From contig VXWX01000048.1 of assembly GCA_009835735.1 (NCBI GenBank), forward strand, positions 1-51,723: a stretch of DNA of 51,723 nt, written 5' to 3'. A model generated the notes under the pieces. The model searched no databases and was not told the DNA's origin. It saw nothing but the letters and a program-made list of their open reading frames with translations. The position numbers and the translations under genes are program-made. Below are positions 33,774 to 41,962 of this stretch, one piece after another. The stretch's first letter is position 1; every line of letters starts with the position of its first letter. The DNA comes from Acidimicrobiaceae bacterium. GTDB taxonomy: Bacteria > Actinomycetota > Acidimicrobiia > Acidimicrobiales > Aldehydirespiratoraceae.

Positions 33774-34751
33774 ATGAGCCTTGACGACCTCGCCGGGCGC
33801 GAGGTGGAGGTGGCCATCATCGGATCTGGCCCGGCCGGGCTGACCGCGGCCATCTATGCGGCGCGGGCCAATCTCCACCCGGTGGTTCTGGAGGGCGAGC
33901 CGAGCTCCACGAGTGATCAGCCGGGCGGGCAGCTGATGCTCACTACCGACGTGGAGAACTACCCCGGGTTCCCCGAAGGCGTGATGGGACCGGAACTGAT
34001 GCAGCGATTCCGGGACCAGGCCGCCCGGTTCGGAGCCCAGATCCACACGGTGAAGGCCTCCCGGGTGGACTTCTCAGAGCAGCCCTACGGCATCTGGATC
34101 GGCGATCCGGGCGCGGATGAGCCCGCGCTGCGAGCCCGAACGGTGATCGTGTCGACCGGGGCCCAGTCCATCATGCTGGGACTCGACCGGGAAGTCGAGC
34201 TGGTGGGGCACGGGCTCTCAACCTGTGCGACCTGCGACGGATTCTTCTTCCGCGACCAGCACATCGCAGTGGTGGGAGGGGGTGACTCCGCCATGGAGGA
34301 GGCGACTTTCCTGACCCGCTTCGCTTCGCGAGTCACCATCATCCATCGCCGGGATGCGCTCAGAGCGTCCAAGATCATGCAGCGGCGCGCCTTCGACAAT
34401 GAGCGGATCGACTTCATGTGGAACAGCGTCGTCGAGGAATACCTCGGCGAGTCCACTCTCGCCGGGCTGCGGATCCGCGACACCAAGACCGGCGAGACAT
34501 CGACCCTGGACGTGACCGGGTGCTTCATCGCCATCGGCCACCGGCCCAACACCGACCTATTCGTGGGCCAGTTGGAGATGAAGGAGAACGGTTACCTCGT
34601 AACCGAGGCGAACTCGACCAGGACCGTGGTGGACGGCGTGTTTGCCTGCGGAGACGTGCAGGACGACTACTACCGGCAGGCTGTCACAGCTGCGGGAACG
34701 GGCTGCATGGCCGCGATCGAGGCCGAGCGATATCTCGAGAGCCTCCACTAG
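33774..34751 (+). CDS. trxB: Thioredoxin reductase
   Basis: NADPH-dependent flavoenzyme that reduces thioredoxin, 325 residues. FAD site GSGPAGLTAAIYAARANL, redox-active CATCDG, NADPH site VVGGGDSAMEEA, and the second FAD motif GVFACGDVQDDYYRQAVTAA. ATG at 33774 with AGGAG 10 nt upstream; the open frame before it overlaps the membrane protein gene and is rejected. Followed 108 nt later by trxA. Confidence 0.97.
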   Translation: MSLDDLAGREVEVAIIGSGPAGLTAAIYAARANLHPVVLEGEPSSTSDQPGGQLMLTTDVENYPGFPEGVMGPELMQRFRDQAARFGAQIHTVKASRVDFSEQPYGIWIGDPGADEPALRARTVIVSTGAQSIMLGLDREVELVGHGLSTCATCDGFFFRDQHIAVVGGGDSAMEEATFLTRFASRVTIIHRRDALRASKIMQRRAFDNERIDFMWNSVVEEYLGESTLAGLRIRDTKTGETSTLDVTGCFIAIGHRPNTDLFVGQLEMKENGYLVTEANSTRTVVDGVFACGDVQDDYYRQAVTAAGTGCMAAIEAERYLESLH

Positions 34752-34859
34752 GCGTGGCGTCGATGACTCGCTGCACCGGCAAGTAGGGTGACCGCGTCAC
34801 AACCGTCGCACGGCGGCGAGAGAATCGTCTTCGATGATGCAAGAAAAAGGGAAGGAATC

Positions 34860-35186
34860 GTGGCAGGACCAACCATCACGCTGAGTGCTTCGACATTCGA
34901 TGAAGAGATCAACAGCGCATCCACACCCGTTCTCGTGGACTTCTGGGCTGAATGGTGTGGCCCGTGCAAGCTGATCGCGCCGATCCTCGACGAGATCGCC
35001 TCCGAGCAGGAAGGCAGGCTGACGGTGGCCAAGCTCAACGTGGACGAGGCCCCTGATGTCGCCCGCAGGTTCGGTGTCATGAGTATCCCGACCATGATCC
35101 TCTTCGACGGCGGCGAGCCCGCTACGCGAATGGTGGGGGCCAAGCCGAAGGAAGCCCTGCTGGGCGAACTCGCGGAGTATCTCTAA
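34860..35186 (+). CDS. trxA: Thioredoxin
   Basis: 108-residue thioredoxin with the standard active site WAEWCGPCK and cis-proline segment SIPTMILFDGG. GTG at 34860 is preceded by AAGGGA and gives the usual length; a longer open frame starting at 34788 would add 24 residues without homology. The TAA stop shares its last base with the proposed ATC start of the next gene. Confidence 0.97.
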   Translation: MAGPTITLSASTFDEEINSASTPVLVDFWAEWCGPCKLIAPILDEIASEQEGRLTVAKLNVDEAPDVARRFGVMSIPTMILFDGGEPATRMVGAKPKEALLGELAEYL

Positions 35187-36163
35187 TCCCGCCCCACGGC
35201 CTGCCGCTGCGCCGGGGTGATGCGGGCGACGCGGTCCGTGATCTCCAACGCCGGCTCGCCCTGATCGGCTACCGCACTGACACCGAACCCCAGGAGTTCG
35301 GCACTGAGACCGAGGCTTCGCTGCGTCGCTTTCAGAGCGACCGCGGCCTGGTAGTTGACGGGGTCTGCGGCCCGCAGTCGTGGAGCGCCCTCGTGGAAGC
35401 CGACCATCGGCTCGGTGATCGGCTCCTCTACTACCGCGACCCGATGATGCGGGGCGATGACGTAGCGGAACTCCAACGTCGGCTCGGCCAACTCGGCTTC
35501 GACCCCCACTGGGTCGACGGCATCCTCGGGCCCCGGACCCACAAGGCGATCCAGCAGTTCCAACAGAATGCAGGCCTTCCTGACGACGGGGTGATCGGAC
35601 GGTCCACGATTGACGCCTTGGACAGGCTCACATCGCGAACCACCGGCCAGCTGACGATTGCCGAGGTGCGTGAGCACGAGCGGCTGCGCCACCAACCCAA
35701 CCGGGTGGAGGGAAAGCGCATCGTCGTGGGAGACACCGGCGAACTGCCCGTGATTGCTCAGGCCATCGCTCGCCGGTTGCGCCAAGTCGGCGCGGACGTC
35801 CTGTCGTTCAGCACTCCAGACCTGGGTCACCAGGCTCGAACCTCGAATCAGTGGAACGGCGACATATACCTCGGCGTGACGCTGGCCAGCGACAATTTCG
35901 CCGTCTCGTACTTTGCGATGAGCGGGTTCGAGTCGGTCGGGGGTCGGGCCCTGGCCCAACGGTGCTCAGCCGCGCTTGCGCCCTGGCTCGCTGAACCCGC
36001 ACCGACGACGCCGATGCGGCTGTCCATTCTTCGAGAGACTCGAATGCCCGCGGTTTGGTGCCGCATTGGTCCTGGATCAACTGTCGTGCCGCGGGCTCCC
36101 CACATCGCACGTGCTCTCGCTGACGCAATCGGCGACTGGTGCCTCGACCCAGGATTTCAGTAA
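35186..36163 (+). CDS. cwlM: CwlM-like protein: two peptidoglycan-binding domains plus degenerate amidase, putative ATC start
   Basis: 325 residues. Two PG_binding_1 domains: LRRGDAGDAVRDLQRRLALI ... RFQSDRGLVVDGVCGP, and MRGDDVAELQRRLGQLGF ... QFQQNAGLPDDGVIG. An amidase_3-like domain from about 170 lacks the zinc histidine after its first strand (KRIVVGDTG) and retains only the late ETRMPAVWCRIG element, so hydrolysis is unlikely. Mycobacterial CwlM is likewise non-catalytic and regulates MurA. No canonical start exists before GTG 35393, which would remove the first domain. ATC at 35186 overlaps the trxA stop by one base and sits 8 nt after GGAG. Confidence 0.85.
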   Translation: MPPHGLPLRRGDAGDAVRDLQRRLALIGYRTDTEPQEFGTETEASLRRFQSDRGLVVDGVCGPQSWSALVEADHRLGDRLLYYRDPMMRGDDVAELQRRLGQLGFDPHWVDGILGPRTHKAIQQFQQNAGLPDDGVIGRSTIDALDRLTSRTTGQLTIAEVREHERLRHQPNRVEGKRIVVGDTGELPVIAQAIARRLRQVGADVLSFSTPDLGHQARTSNQWNGDIYLGVTLASDNFAVSYFAMSGFESVGGRALAQRCSAALAPWLAEPAPTTPMRLSILRETRMPAVWCRIGPGSTVVPRAPHIARALADAIGDWCLDPGFQ

Positions 36164-36179
36164 ATATTTTGAAATCCTG
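36150..36179. terminator. Bidirectional terminator between cwlM and parB
   Basis: CAGGATTTCA and TGAAATCCTG form a perfect 10-bp stem with an AT-rich 10-nt loop, overlapping the last codons of cwlM and lying 9 nt from the parB stop. The position between convergent genes suits a shared terminator; there is no long T-run. Confidence 0.7.
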
Positions 36180-36188
36180 TCAAGATCA

Positions 36189-37055
36189 TCACGCAATGAG
36201 GTGATAGATCCGCTCAAGGTCGGACAGCCCGCTGAACTGGATCGTGATCTTTCCTCTGCTCTTGCCCAACCGGACCGAGACCCGGGTGTCGAGCTTTGTT
36301 GAGAGAAGATCCTCGAGCTCGAGAATGCCGGCTTTCAACTCATCCGGCGTGGGCGCTCCGTTGTCGTGCTCGGACGATGCGGCCGGTCCCGATGCCGCGT
36401 GAACCTCAGCGACTCTGCGTTCCGCCTCACGAACCGTCAAGCCCTCTCGCACGATCTCCTCAGCCAAGGCTTGCTGGGTTGATTCGTCCTCGAGAGCCAG
36501 CAGTGCCCGACCATGGCCGGCAGAGAGATCCCCCTCGACAACAAGGCGCTGCACGGCCGGAGCCAGGTTCATGAGCCGCATGGTGTTCGCCACCGTGGAA
36601 CGGGAGCGACCGACTCGAGCAGCGACATCCTCCTGGGTCAGTCCGAAGTCGTCGATCAACTGGCGGTAGGCGGCGGCCTCCTCAAGGGCATTCAGGTCCT
36701 GGCGGTGCACGTTCTCAACCACAGCGGCCTCAAGGGCTCCCCTGTCATCCGTATCCCGTACGAGCGCCGGGATGTCTCGGAGGCCGGCTCGTTGCGCAGC
36801 TCGCCAGCGCCGCTCCCCTGCGATTATTTCATATCCTTCTGATCCTTTACGTACAATTACCGGCTGAACCACCCCAACCTCAGCTATAGAGGCGGCCAAC
36901 GAAGTCAGGGACTCCTCGTCGAAGCGTTCCCTCGGCTGGTACGGATTCGGTACAATATGACTGATGTCGATCTCCTGGAAGATCGCACCTGTTGGATCTG
37001 GATCGGTGGGGATCAGGGCTCCCAACCCCTTTCCGAGACCGCTACGACGCGCCAC
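36189..37055 (-). CDS. parB: Chromosome partitioning protein ParB
   Basis: CTP-dependent DNA clamp that loads at parS and spreads, 288 residues. N-terminal GLGKGLGALIP, then the box IVPNPYQPRERFDEESL, the CTP/arginine motif GERRWRAAQRAGL and VENVHRQDLNALEEAAAY. The helix-turn-helix is LTQEDVAARVGRSRSTVANTMRL, and the C-terminal dimer domain ends the protein. GTG at 37055 has AAGGAGG 6 nt upstream within parA and overlaps parA by 14 nt; the 65-codon open extension is rejected. Confidence 0.96.
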   Translation of the reverse strand: MARRSGLGKGLGALIPTDPDPTGAIFQEIDISHIVPNPYQPRERFDEESLTSLAASIAEVGVVQPVIVRKGSEGYEIIAGERRWRAAQRAGLRDIPALVRDTDDRGALEAAVVENVHRQDLNALEEAAAYRQLIDDFGLTQEDVAARVGRSRSTVANTMRLMNLAPAVQRLVVEGDLSAGHGRALLALEDESTQQALAEEIVREGLTVREAERRVAEVHAASGPAASSEHDNGAPTPDELKAGILELEDLLSTKLDTRVSVRLGKSRGKITIQFSGLSDLERIYHLIA

Positions 37056-37836
37056 GGAGCACCTCCTTTGCCAGGTCGCGGAATGCTCTCGCCCCCTTCG
37101 ATGAAGGGTCGTAGAGGATGATGGGCTGACCGAACGACGGCGCCTCACTGAGACGCACGGTGCGCGGCACGACCTGCCAGCAAACCTTGTCGCCATAGTG
37201 TGTCCGAACCTCTCGGGCGACGTCCCGTGAGAGATTCGTGCGAGCGTCATACATGGTAAGGATCAGCTTTGTCAGTTCTAGGTCGGGATTGAGGCTGCGC
37301 TGCACCAACTCGATGTTCTTGACGAGTTGGGTCAAACCCTCGAGCGCAAAGTACTCGGTCTGAATGGGAACGATGACCTCGTCGGCCGCCGTAAGGCCGT
37401 TGATGGTCAGCAAGCCGAGCGAGGGTGGGCAGTCGATCATGATCAGGTCATACTCCGTGACCGCCCCCGACAAGGAGTCCCGGAGTCTCTGTTCCCTGCT
37501 GAAGGCCGGCACGAGCTCGATTTCAGCGCCAGCAAGATCGAGGTTGGAAGGAGCGATGTGCAAACCCTTGATCATTGTCGGTTCGATGATCTCCTCGAGC
37601 TCGAGATCTTGGAGCAGCACGTCGTAGATCGACCCCTCAAGTGCTCGCGGATCCAAGCCCACGCCGGTAGTTGCGTTAGCCTGGGGATCAAGATCCACGA
37701 TGAGAGTCTTGATCCCCTTCTCCGCAAAGCACGCCGAAAGGTTCACGGTTGCGGTCGTCTTTCCGACGCCGCCCTTTTGGTTGGCGACAGCGAAGACCCG
37801 AGCGTGACTTGGCCCGGCTCGTTCTGTCATGCCCAC
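37042..37836 (-). CDS. parA: Chromosome partitioning ATPase ParA
   Basis: Walker-type ATPase that moves ParB-parS complexes over the nucleoid, about 264 residues. Deviant Walker A ANQKGGVGKTT, switch I LIVDLDPQANATTGVG, Walker B YDLIMIDCPPSLG. The frame is open to an ATG at 37902 next to parS, but that codon has no spaced Shine-Dalgarno. GTG 37836 (AGGGGG 8 nt upstream) or ATG 37830 give the usual N-terminus. Same strand and overlapping parB. Confidence 0.95.
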   Translation of the reverse strand: MGMTERAGPSHARVFAVANQKGGVGKTTATVNLSACFAEKGIKTLIVDLDPQANATTGVGLDPRALEGSIYDVLLQDLELEEIIEPTMIKGLHIAPSNLDLAGAEIELVPAFSREQRLRDSLSGAVTEYDLIMIDCPPSLGLLTINGLTAADEVIVPIQTEYFALEGLTQLVKNIELVQRSLNPDLELTKLILTMYDARTNLSRDVAREVRTHYGDKVCWQVVPRTVRLSEAPSFGQPIILYDPSSKGARAFRDLAKEVLRGAS

Positions 37837-37908
37837 GGCGTCAGCCCCCTGTCGCAGCGACTCTTGCGTACGGTCCCATACGACCCCCGGCAAGTCAAGC
37901 ATCCCTCA

Positions 37909-37924
37909 TGTTTCACGTGAAACA
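37909..37924. other. parS: parS centromere site
   Basis: TGTTTCACGTGAAACA, a perfect 16-bp palindrome identical to the bacterial parS consensus. It sits between rsmG and parA, about 4 kb from the rpmH-dnaA region. It is the only perfect copy noticed in the window. Confidence 0.97.
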
Positions 37925-37949
37925 GAGGAATTTGGACAGATTCGGCCCG

Positions 37950-38606
37950 TTAACCCAATGGCGAGCGGCTCCGCGCCGGGCGGCGGCGGGGAAGGCTCGC
38001 CGGGATTGGCCCGAATCGCTTGACCGAGAGATAGCTGCCGTATGGTGTCGTCCAAGTTCCCTCAATCTCGCAACCAGTCCGCACCGCCAAGGGCATCTGC
38101 TGCCAACGCCGGGCGGTCGACGCCGAGACAGACACCACCAGCGAGCCGTCTTCGTTCAGCAGCGGCAAGGCACACTCTGCAAGTTCCGGCACTGGACCGA
38201 ATGAGCGCGCCACCGCTCCGTCGAATCCTCCTCGGCCGTCGGCCCGAGCCATCTCGTCCACCAGGGCGTGCACCACAGTGACCCGCTCCGTGAGGCCCGC
38301 CGCGGCTACAGCTCGTTGAGCCATCTCGCACCGTCGTTCCCTAGCGTCCACCAAGCACCACTGTGACCGGGGAAGTTCAAGCGCCAGGAGTACCCCCAAG
38401 ACACCGGCCCCGGTGCCACAGTCCACGAACTGTCCCGCCGGCAGCGTCCGCCACTCATCCAGGATGTAACCACCGGCGTGAAGGCGAAGGGCTTCGATTG
38501 GAGCCCCCCCGACGGCGCCGGCGGCCCGTGCCGACACCCACGCCCGGTCCAGGCGGTCCAGACGTTCAGGATCTATGTCTGCCAGAGAATGCGAAGAGGG
38601 CTCCAC
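37950..38606 (-). CDS. rsmG: 16S rRNA (guanine527-N7)-methyltransferase
   Basis: SAM-dependent methyltransferase (GidB) of 218 residues, with the SAM loop FVDCGTGAGVLGVLLAL, VDARERRCEMAQRAV and the later GAVARSFGPVPELAECALPLL (read in two pieces). The usual G-x-G-x-G is present with Cys in place of the common Gly at FVDCGTG. The C-terminal end is basic and slightly extended. GTG at 38606, 18 nt after jag. Confidence 0.9.
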   Translation of the reverse strand: MEPSSHSLADIDPERLDRLDRAWVSARAAGAVGGAPIEALRLHAGGYILDEWRTLPAGQFVDCGTGAGVLGVLLALELPRSQWCLVDARERRCEMAQRAVAAAGLTERVTVVHALVDEMARADGRGGFDGAVARSFGPVPELAECALPLLNEDGSLVVSVSASTARRWQQMPLAVRTGCEIEGTWTTPYGSYLSVKRFGPIPASLPRRRPARSRSPLG

Positions 38607-38624
38607 GCCATCCCACTCGGCCTC

Positions 38625-39533
38625 TCAGTCGGGAAGGGCTGCGATGATCACTCGCCGGTGAGGATCTTCTCCTTCACTCCGACTCTCCACATTGCTCATT
38701 GTTGAGATGACATCGTGGACGATCTTGCGATCCATCCGGTTCATCGGCTCAAGGGCGATATCCGATCGCGTCTCGATGGACTCTTCAGCCACCTTGCGAG
38801 TGAACTCCGCGAGAGCTGAGGCACGGCGAGCACGAACTCCGCCCATGTCCATGCGGATCTTGCCTTCCCTAGTCGTTCCACCGGATCGTTGCAACACGGT
38901 TCGAACCAGTTCATCAATCGCCTGGGCTGTGCCACCCCGGCGACCGATCAGGATCCCGATTCCGTCTCCGTTTGCCTCGATCCGCAGGATGCCGTTCTCC
39001 AAGTCATGCCGCTTGAACGCGACGACAATGCCCAGCGATTCTGTGATGCCCTGAACGAAGGACTCAGCAAGGTCGGCTTGCTCCAATAGTGAAGGACCTC
39101 TATTTTGATCAATTGTCATGGTTTTTGCATCCTCTTTCGTGTCACGTGCCTTGTGACTTTCCGCCTGGGGTTTGTCTCGAGCACCGTTCTCAGCGCTAGC
39201 AGACTGTTTGGGTTTCGAACCAGACGAGTCCTTTCGACGGGAGCGAGCAGTCGGTTCCGGTGTCGGTTCGCTGGACGCTCGCGAGGACTCGGACCGCCTT
39301 GAAGATCCCGACTTGCGGCTGTTGTGACCTCGGCTCCTACCGTCTTTCGGGCGCACCGGCGTGGGAAGCACCCGGGCCCGCACTCGAGCCTCCTGCTTGA
39401 TCCTCCCGAACAGCCCCATCCTTCCTTCTGAGAGCACTTCGAACTCTGCATCCGACTCGTCTACACCAAGATGAACGAGAGCCTGCTCCTTGGCGCTCTC
39501 CACCGTTGTTGCTCTGACTTCCAACCATTCCAT
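38625..39533 (-). CDS. jag: Jag/KhpB RNA-binding protein (Jag-N, KH, R3H)
   Basis: 302 residues. Jag-N domain 1-55 (MEWLEVRATTVESAKEQAL, GRMGLFGRIKQEARVRARV). Residues 56-138 are a disordered Arg/Ser/Lys/Pro stretch. The KH domain has ILIGRRGGTAQAIDELVRTVL, and the R3H domain has EPMNRMDRKIVHDVIS. Jag/KhpB binds RNA and influences cell elongation and division in Firmicutes. The start of the folded half (ATG 39119, MTIDQNRG) is in unusually AT-rich codons with AGAGGA 10 nt upstream, so an internal start for a KH-R3H-only form is possible. Confidence 0.92.
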   Translation of the reverse strand: MEWLEVRATTVESAKEQALVHLGVDESDAEFEVLSEGRMGLFGRIKQEARVRARVLPTPVRPKDGRSRGHNSRKSGSSRRSESSRASSEPTPEPTARSRRKDSSGSKPKQSASAENGARDKPQAESHKARDTKEDAKTMTIDQNRGPSLLEQADLAESFVQGITESLGIVVAFKRHDLENGILRIEANGDGIGILIGRRGGTAQAIDELVRTVLQRSGGTTREGKIRMDMGGVRARRASALAEFTRKVAEESIETRSDIALEPMNRMDRKIVHDVISTMSNVESRSEGEDPHRRVIIAALPD

Positions 39534-39565
39534 TCCAGAAAGAACTCCTTCGTGCGGCGCGATGC

Positions 39566-40843
39566 TCAGCGCCTCTTCCTCTTGCTACGGCTGCGGTTCT
39601 GGCTGGGACGCTTTGCGCCCGAGCCAGGCGGCGTGACGCGGCCGCCACCGGACCGGTTGCCGGACCGGCTCCTTGAGGGCGCCTTTCCGGTCCGTCCCCG
39701 TTGCTCTGCCGGCTTTGCCTGCGGAGATGTCCGCTTCCTCGCAGGCGCCTTGTCGATGCCCTGGGTTCGTCTCCTTGCAGGCGCCTTGTCGGTGCCCTCG
39801 GTGCGCTTTCTTGCAGGCGCTTTGTCGGTGCCCTGGGTGCGCTTCCTCGCAGGTGCCTTGGCCTTGGGCGGTTTCGCATCCCTTTTCGGCGTCGGAGCCC
39901 CCTTCCCCTCAGTCACCGATTTCGGCGAGCGAGCCTGGGTGCCGGCGGTGTCCCTACTTTCGGTCTCAGCGGCCGCTCGCTGTTTGGCAACCTGTGCCCC
40001 GAGGGAATCCTCCCCTCGGTAGAAGGACCGGGTGATGTAGGCCTGTTGCGCGATCCGCACAAGGTTCGAGACGATGAAGTAGGTCACGACCGCGGCCGGC
40101 ATCACGTACGAGAACACTGGCAGCATGTAGGGGATCAGCTTCATCATCATCTGCTGCTGTGGGTTGACCGCGGCGGTGTTCTGTCTGCCCTGGATCTGAC
40201 GCTGCTGGTAGAGGCTCGTGAGCAGCACGACCACAAGCATCAACAGATAGGGGAGCGCCGCAACAATGCTCTCGGAGATCACAGAACTCGCGCTGCGAGA
40301 CAGATCGACTCCCAACGAGACCATCTCAAGGTCTTTGCTCAGGTCCTGGTAGAGGTCGTTGTCCTTGGCCAGGAAGTCGGGATCAAATGGCAGCTCATCC
40401 CTGGAGATCGGGGTCTGGACGTAATTAGGCGCCGCCCCGGACACGCTGTCGGCAAAGAGACGGGAGGTGAAGCCGAGCTGAGTGCCGATCTCGGTCGTCC
40501 TTCGGGTGAGCCCATCCACCACCCGGAACATGATCAGGAATATCGGACCCTGGACCAGCATGGGGAGCAGACACCCGACTGGATTGAGCCCGTGCTCCTT
40601 GTAGTAGGCCATAGTGGCCTCGTTGACGGCCTGCCGGTCGCCCTTGTACTGGTTCTGGAGCTTCTTCACCTCAGGCATGTGCTGCTGCATCTGCAACATG
40701 TTCCGCGTCATCTTCAACGTGAGCGGAGTCACCGCTACCACCGCAGTCAGCGTCAAGAGGGCGATAGCCACGCCATAGTCCGGCAACAGGGAGTAGAACC
40801 AAGCCAGTATCGCGGTGACGACGTCGAACAGGGGATCAAACAT
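39566..40843 (-). CDS. yidC: Membrane protein insertase YidC with repetitive basic tail
   Basis: 425 residues. The Gram-positive-type core has helices at about 11-38, around 90-110, around 200-215 and 245-265 ([76 protein letters not shown], read separately). The tail from about 290 is basic and repetitive: 12-residue units like [12 protein letters not shown] three to four times, then [12 protein letters not shown] and KRRKRR-type ends, expected to bind ribosomes. ATG overlaps the yidD stop by 8 nt. Confidence 0.95.
   Translation of the reverse strand: MFDPLFDVVTAILAWFYSLLPDYGVAIALLTLTAVVAVTPLTLKMTRNMLQMQQHMPEVKKLQNQYKGDRQAVNEATMAYYKEHGLNPVGCLLPMLVQGPIFLIMFRVVDGLTRRTTEIGTQLGFTSRLFADSVSGAAPNYVQTPISRDELPFDPDFLAKDNDLYQDLSKDLEMVSLGVDLSRSASSVISESIVAALPYLLMLVVVLLTSLYQQRQIQGRQNTAAVNPQQQMMMKLIPYMLPVFSYVMPAAVVTYFIVSNLVRIAQQAYITRSFYRGEDSLGAQVAKQRAAAETESRDTAGTQARSPKSVTEGKGAPTPKRDAKPPKAKAPARKRTQGTDKAPARKRTEGTDKAPARRRTQGIDKAPARKRTSPQAKPAEQRGRTGKAPSRSRSGNRSGGGRVTPPGSGAKRPSQNRSRSKRKRR
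39732..39860 (-). repeat. 36-bp tandem repeat in the yidC tail
   Basis: Three full 36-nt units (39732-39767, 39768-39803, 39804-39839) and a 21-nt partial, each encoding about [12 protein letters not shown]. Units differ at several third positions, so they are not a very recent amplification. Confidence 0.88.
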
Positions 40844-41102
40844 CGGAGGTCTTCCCCGTTACGGCCGCGACTCGCCGGCCATCAGGCACCGGATCCCAAC
40901 CCATCGAGCCCCACGGGTGACAGCGGGCCAAACGGCATACCGTCAGCCACGTGCCGCGCACCGTGCCGTGCTTCTGCAGCGCCTCGAGCGCATAGGCCGA
41001 ACACGACGGCATATGCCGGCACATCGGCGGGTGCCCGGCCCGGGCCAGCTGGTAGGCCCGTATTACACGGCAGGCAAGTCGTGTCGGAAGCCGGCTCCTC
41101 AC
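40836..41102 (-). CDS. yidD: Membrane protein insertion efficiency factor YidD
   Basis: An 88-residue YidD with the characteristic three-Cys core [40 protein letters not shown] and MGWDPVP. GTG overlaps rnpA as GTGA; the 3-prime end overlaps yidC. Confidence 0.95.
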   Translation of the reverse strand: MRSRLPTRLACRVIRAYQLARAGHPPMCRHMPSCSAYALEALQKHGTVRGTWLTVCRLARCHPWGSMGWDPVPDGRRVAAVTGKTSDV

Positions 41103-41422
41103 CTGATGTCTCCCAACAGCTCCCCCAAAGTCGTTCGGAGTTCGGCGGCAGACAGGCCCTCCAACGACGACGAGATGCCCACGCGATACTCCCCATCGGA
41201 CAAAACGATCGTCCCGTCGCCGGAAAGTTCGCGCAGAGCCTCCCGCACCCGTCGACGAGCTCTATTGCGCACAACTGCCGTCCCCACCGACTTCGGCACT
41301 GCGTACAGGACGCGCGCGTCTGTTGGAATAGCGCGGTACGAGACCCTGAGAGGACCGCGGCGAACGCTGGCCGGCATTCGGGGTTCGTGACACGCGCGGC
41401 AGCTGATCGCCGAGCCGTTCAC
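41099..41422 (-). CDS. rnpA: Ribonuclease P protein component
   Basis: 107 residues. The RNR motif is [17 protein letters not shown], after [11 protein letters not shown] at 41422 overlaps the rpmH stop (GTGA). The first ~14 residues ([15 protein letters not shown]) are atypical, so a start at the ATG for MPASVRRG is possible. Confidence 0.93.
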   Translation of the reverse strand: MNGSAISCRACHEPRMPASVRRGPLRVSYRAIPTDARVLYAVPKSVGTAVVRNRARRRVREALRELSGDGTIVLSDGEYRVGISSSLEGLSAAELRTTLGELLGDIR

Positions 41423-41553
41423 GCGGCCAGTCGACTCCGCCCTCTGCGGCGGCGGGCGCGCACCACAGCACGCCCTCCGCGTGTCCTCATTCTGGCTCGA
41501 AATCCGTGTTTCTTATGCCTTTTTCTTATATTCGGTTGAAAAGGGCGCTTCAT
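41419..41553 (-). CDS. rpmH: 50S ribosomal protein L34
   Basis: 44 residues, canonical: [20 protein letters not shown] then [22 protein letters not shown] at 41553 has GAGGAGG about 6 nt upstream; the open frame before it is a shadow. First gene of the tightly overlapping rpmH-rnpA-yidD-yidC set. Confidence 0.97.
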   Translation of the reverse strand: MKRPFQPNIRKRHKKHGFRARMRTRGGRAVVRARRRRGRSRLAA

Positions 41554-41962
41554 GAAGATCCTCCTCGGCCTGCTCCGATTCGAGCACGCCACAAGAGCCG
41601 CCGTCCGGGTCGATGCTGTGGATGAACGGCGGTCGGCATCCACCGTAGGGCTGACCCTGCGTTGCGACAACCAACCGGCTCGGACAGGTGCCGCTAACCA
41701 TCCGCCGTCCGCTGGTCTCACACCGGATCAAAGAACATCAATGTCGTACATCTTACGTACATGTAATTAGCTCGGACTTCATCCAGCCTGAACTAGTCAT
41801 TTACCCACACTCCGGAGTCGGACTTGCAGCCGATGTGGATGCTGCTACGTTCCGCTGGTCACCACCGCAACCGGATCTGGGTCCCGCCCTCCTCCACTAA
41901 GGGGCCACGGAGATCTCTTGTCCACATCTGTGGATGATTCTGTGGAGAAAGGAGATCGACAG
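41554..41962. other. oriC: Candidate oriC / dnaA promoter region
   Basis: 409 bp without a gene between divergent rpmH and dnaA. The middle (about 41715-41810) is AT-rich for this genome. DnaA-box-like 9-mers: TTACCCACA at 41812, GCATCCACA (minus) at 41834, TTGTCCACA at 41918, TCATCCACA (minus) at 41929 and TTCTCCACA (minus) at 41941. Three crowd the dnaA leader, which suits autoregulation. Gene strands diverge here as expected for an origin. In mycobacteria and Streptomyces oriC is dnaA-dnaN, so the true unwinding site is open. Confidence 0.65.
41918..41949. promoter_or_regulatory. Three clustered DnaA boxes in the dnaA leader
   Basis: TTGTCCACA (41918-41926, exact high-GC consensus), TGTGGATGA (41929-41937) and TGTGGAGAA (41941-41949, reverse orientation), ending 13 nt before the dnaA GTG. 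Confidence 0.75.
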
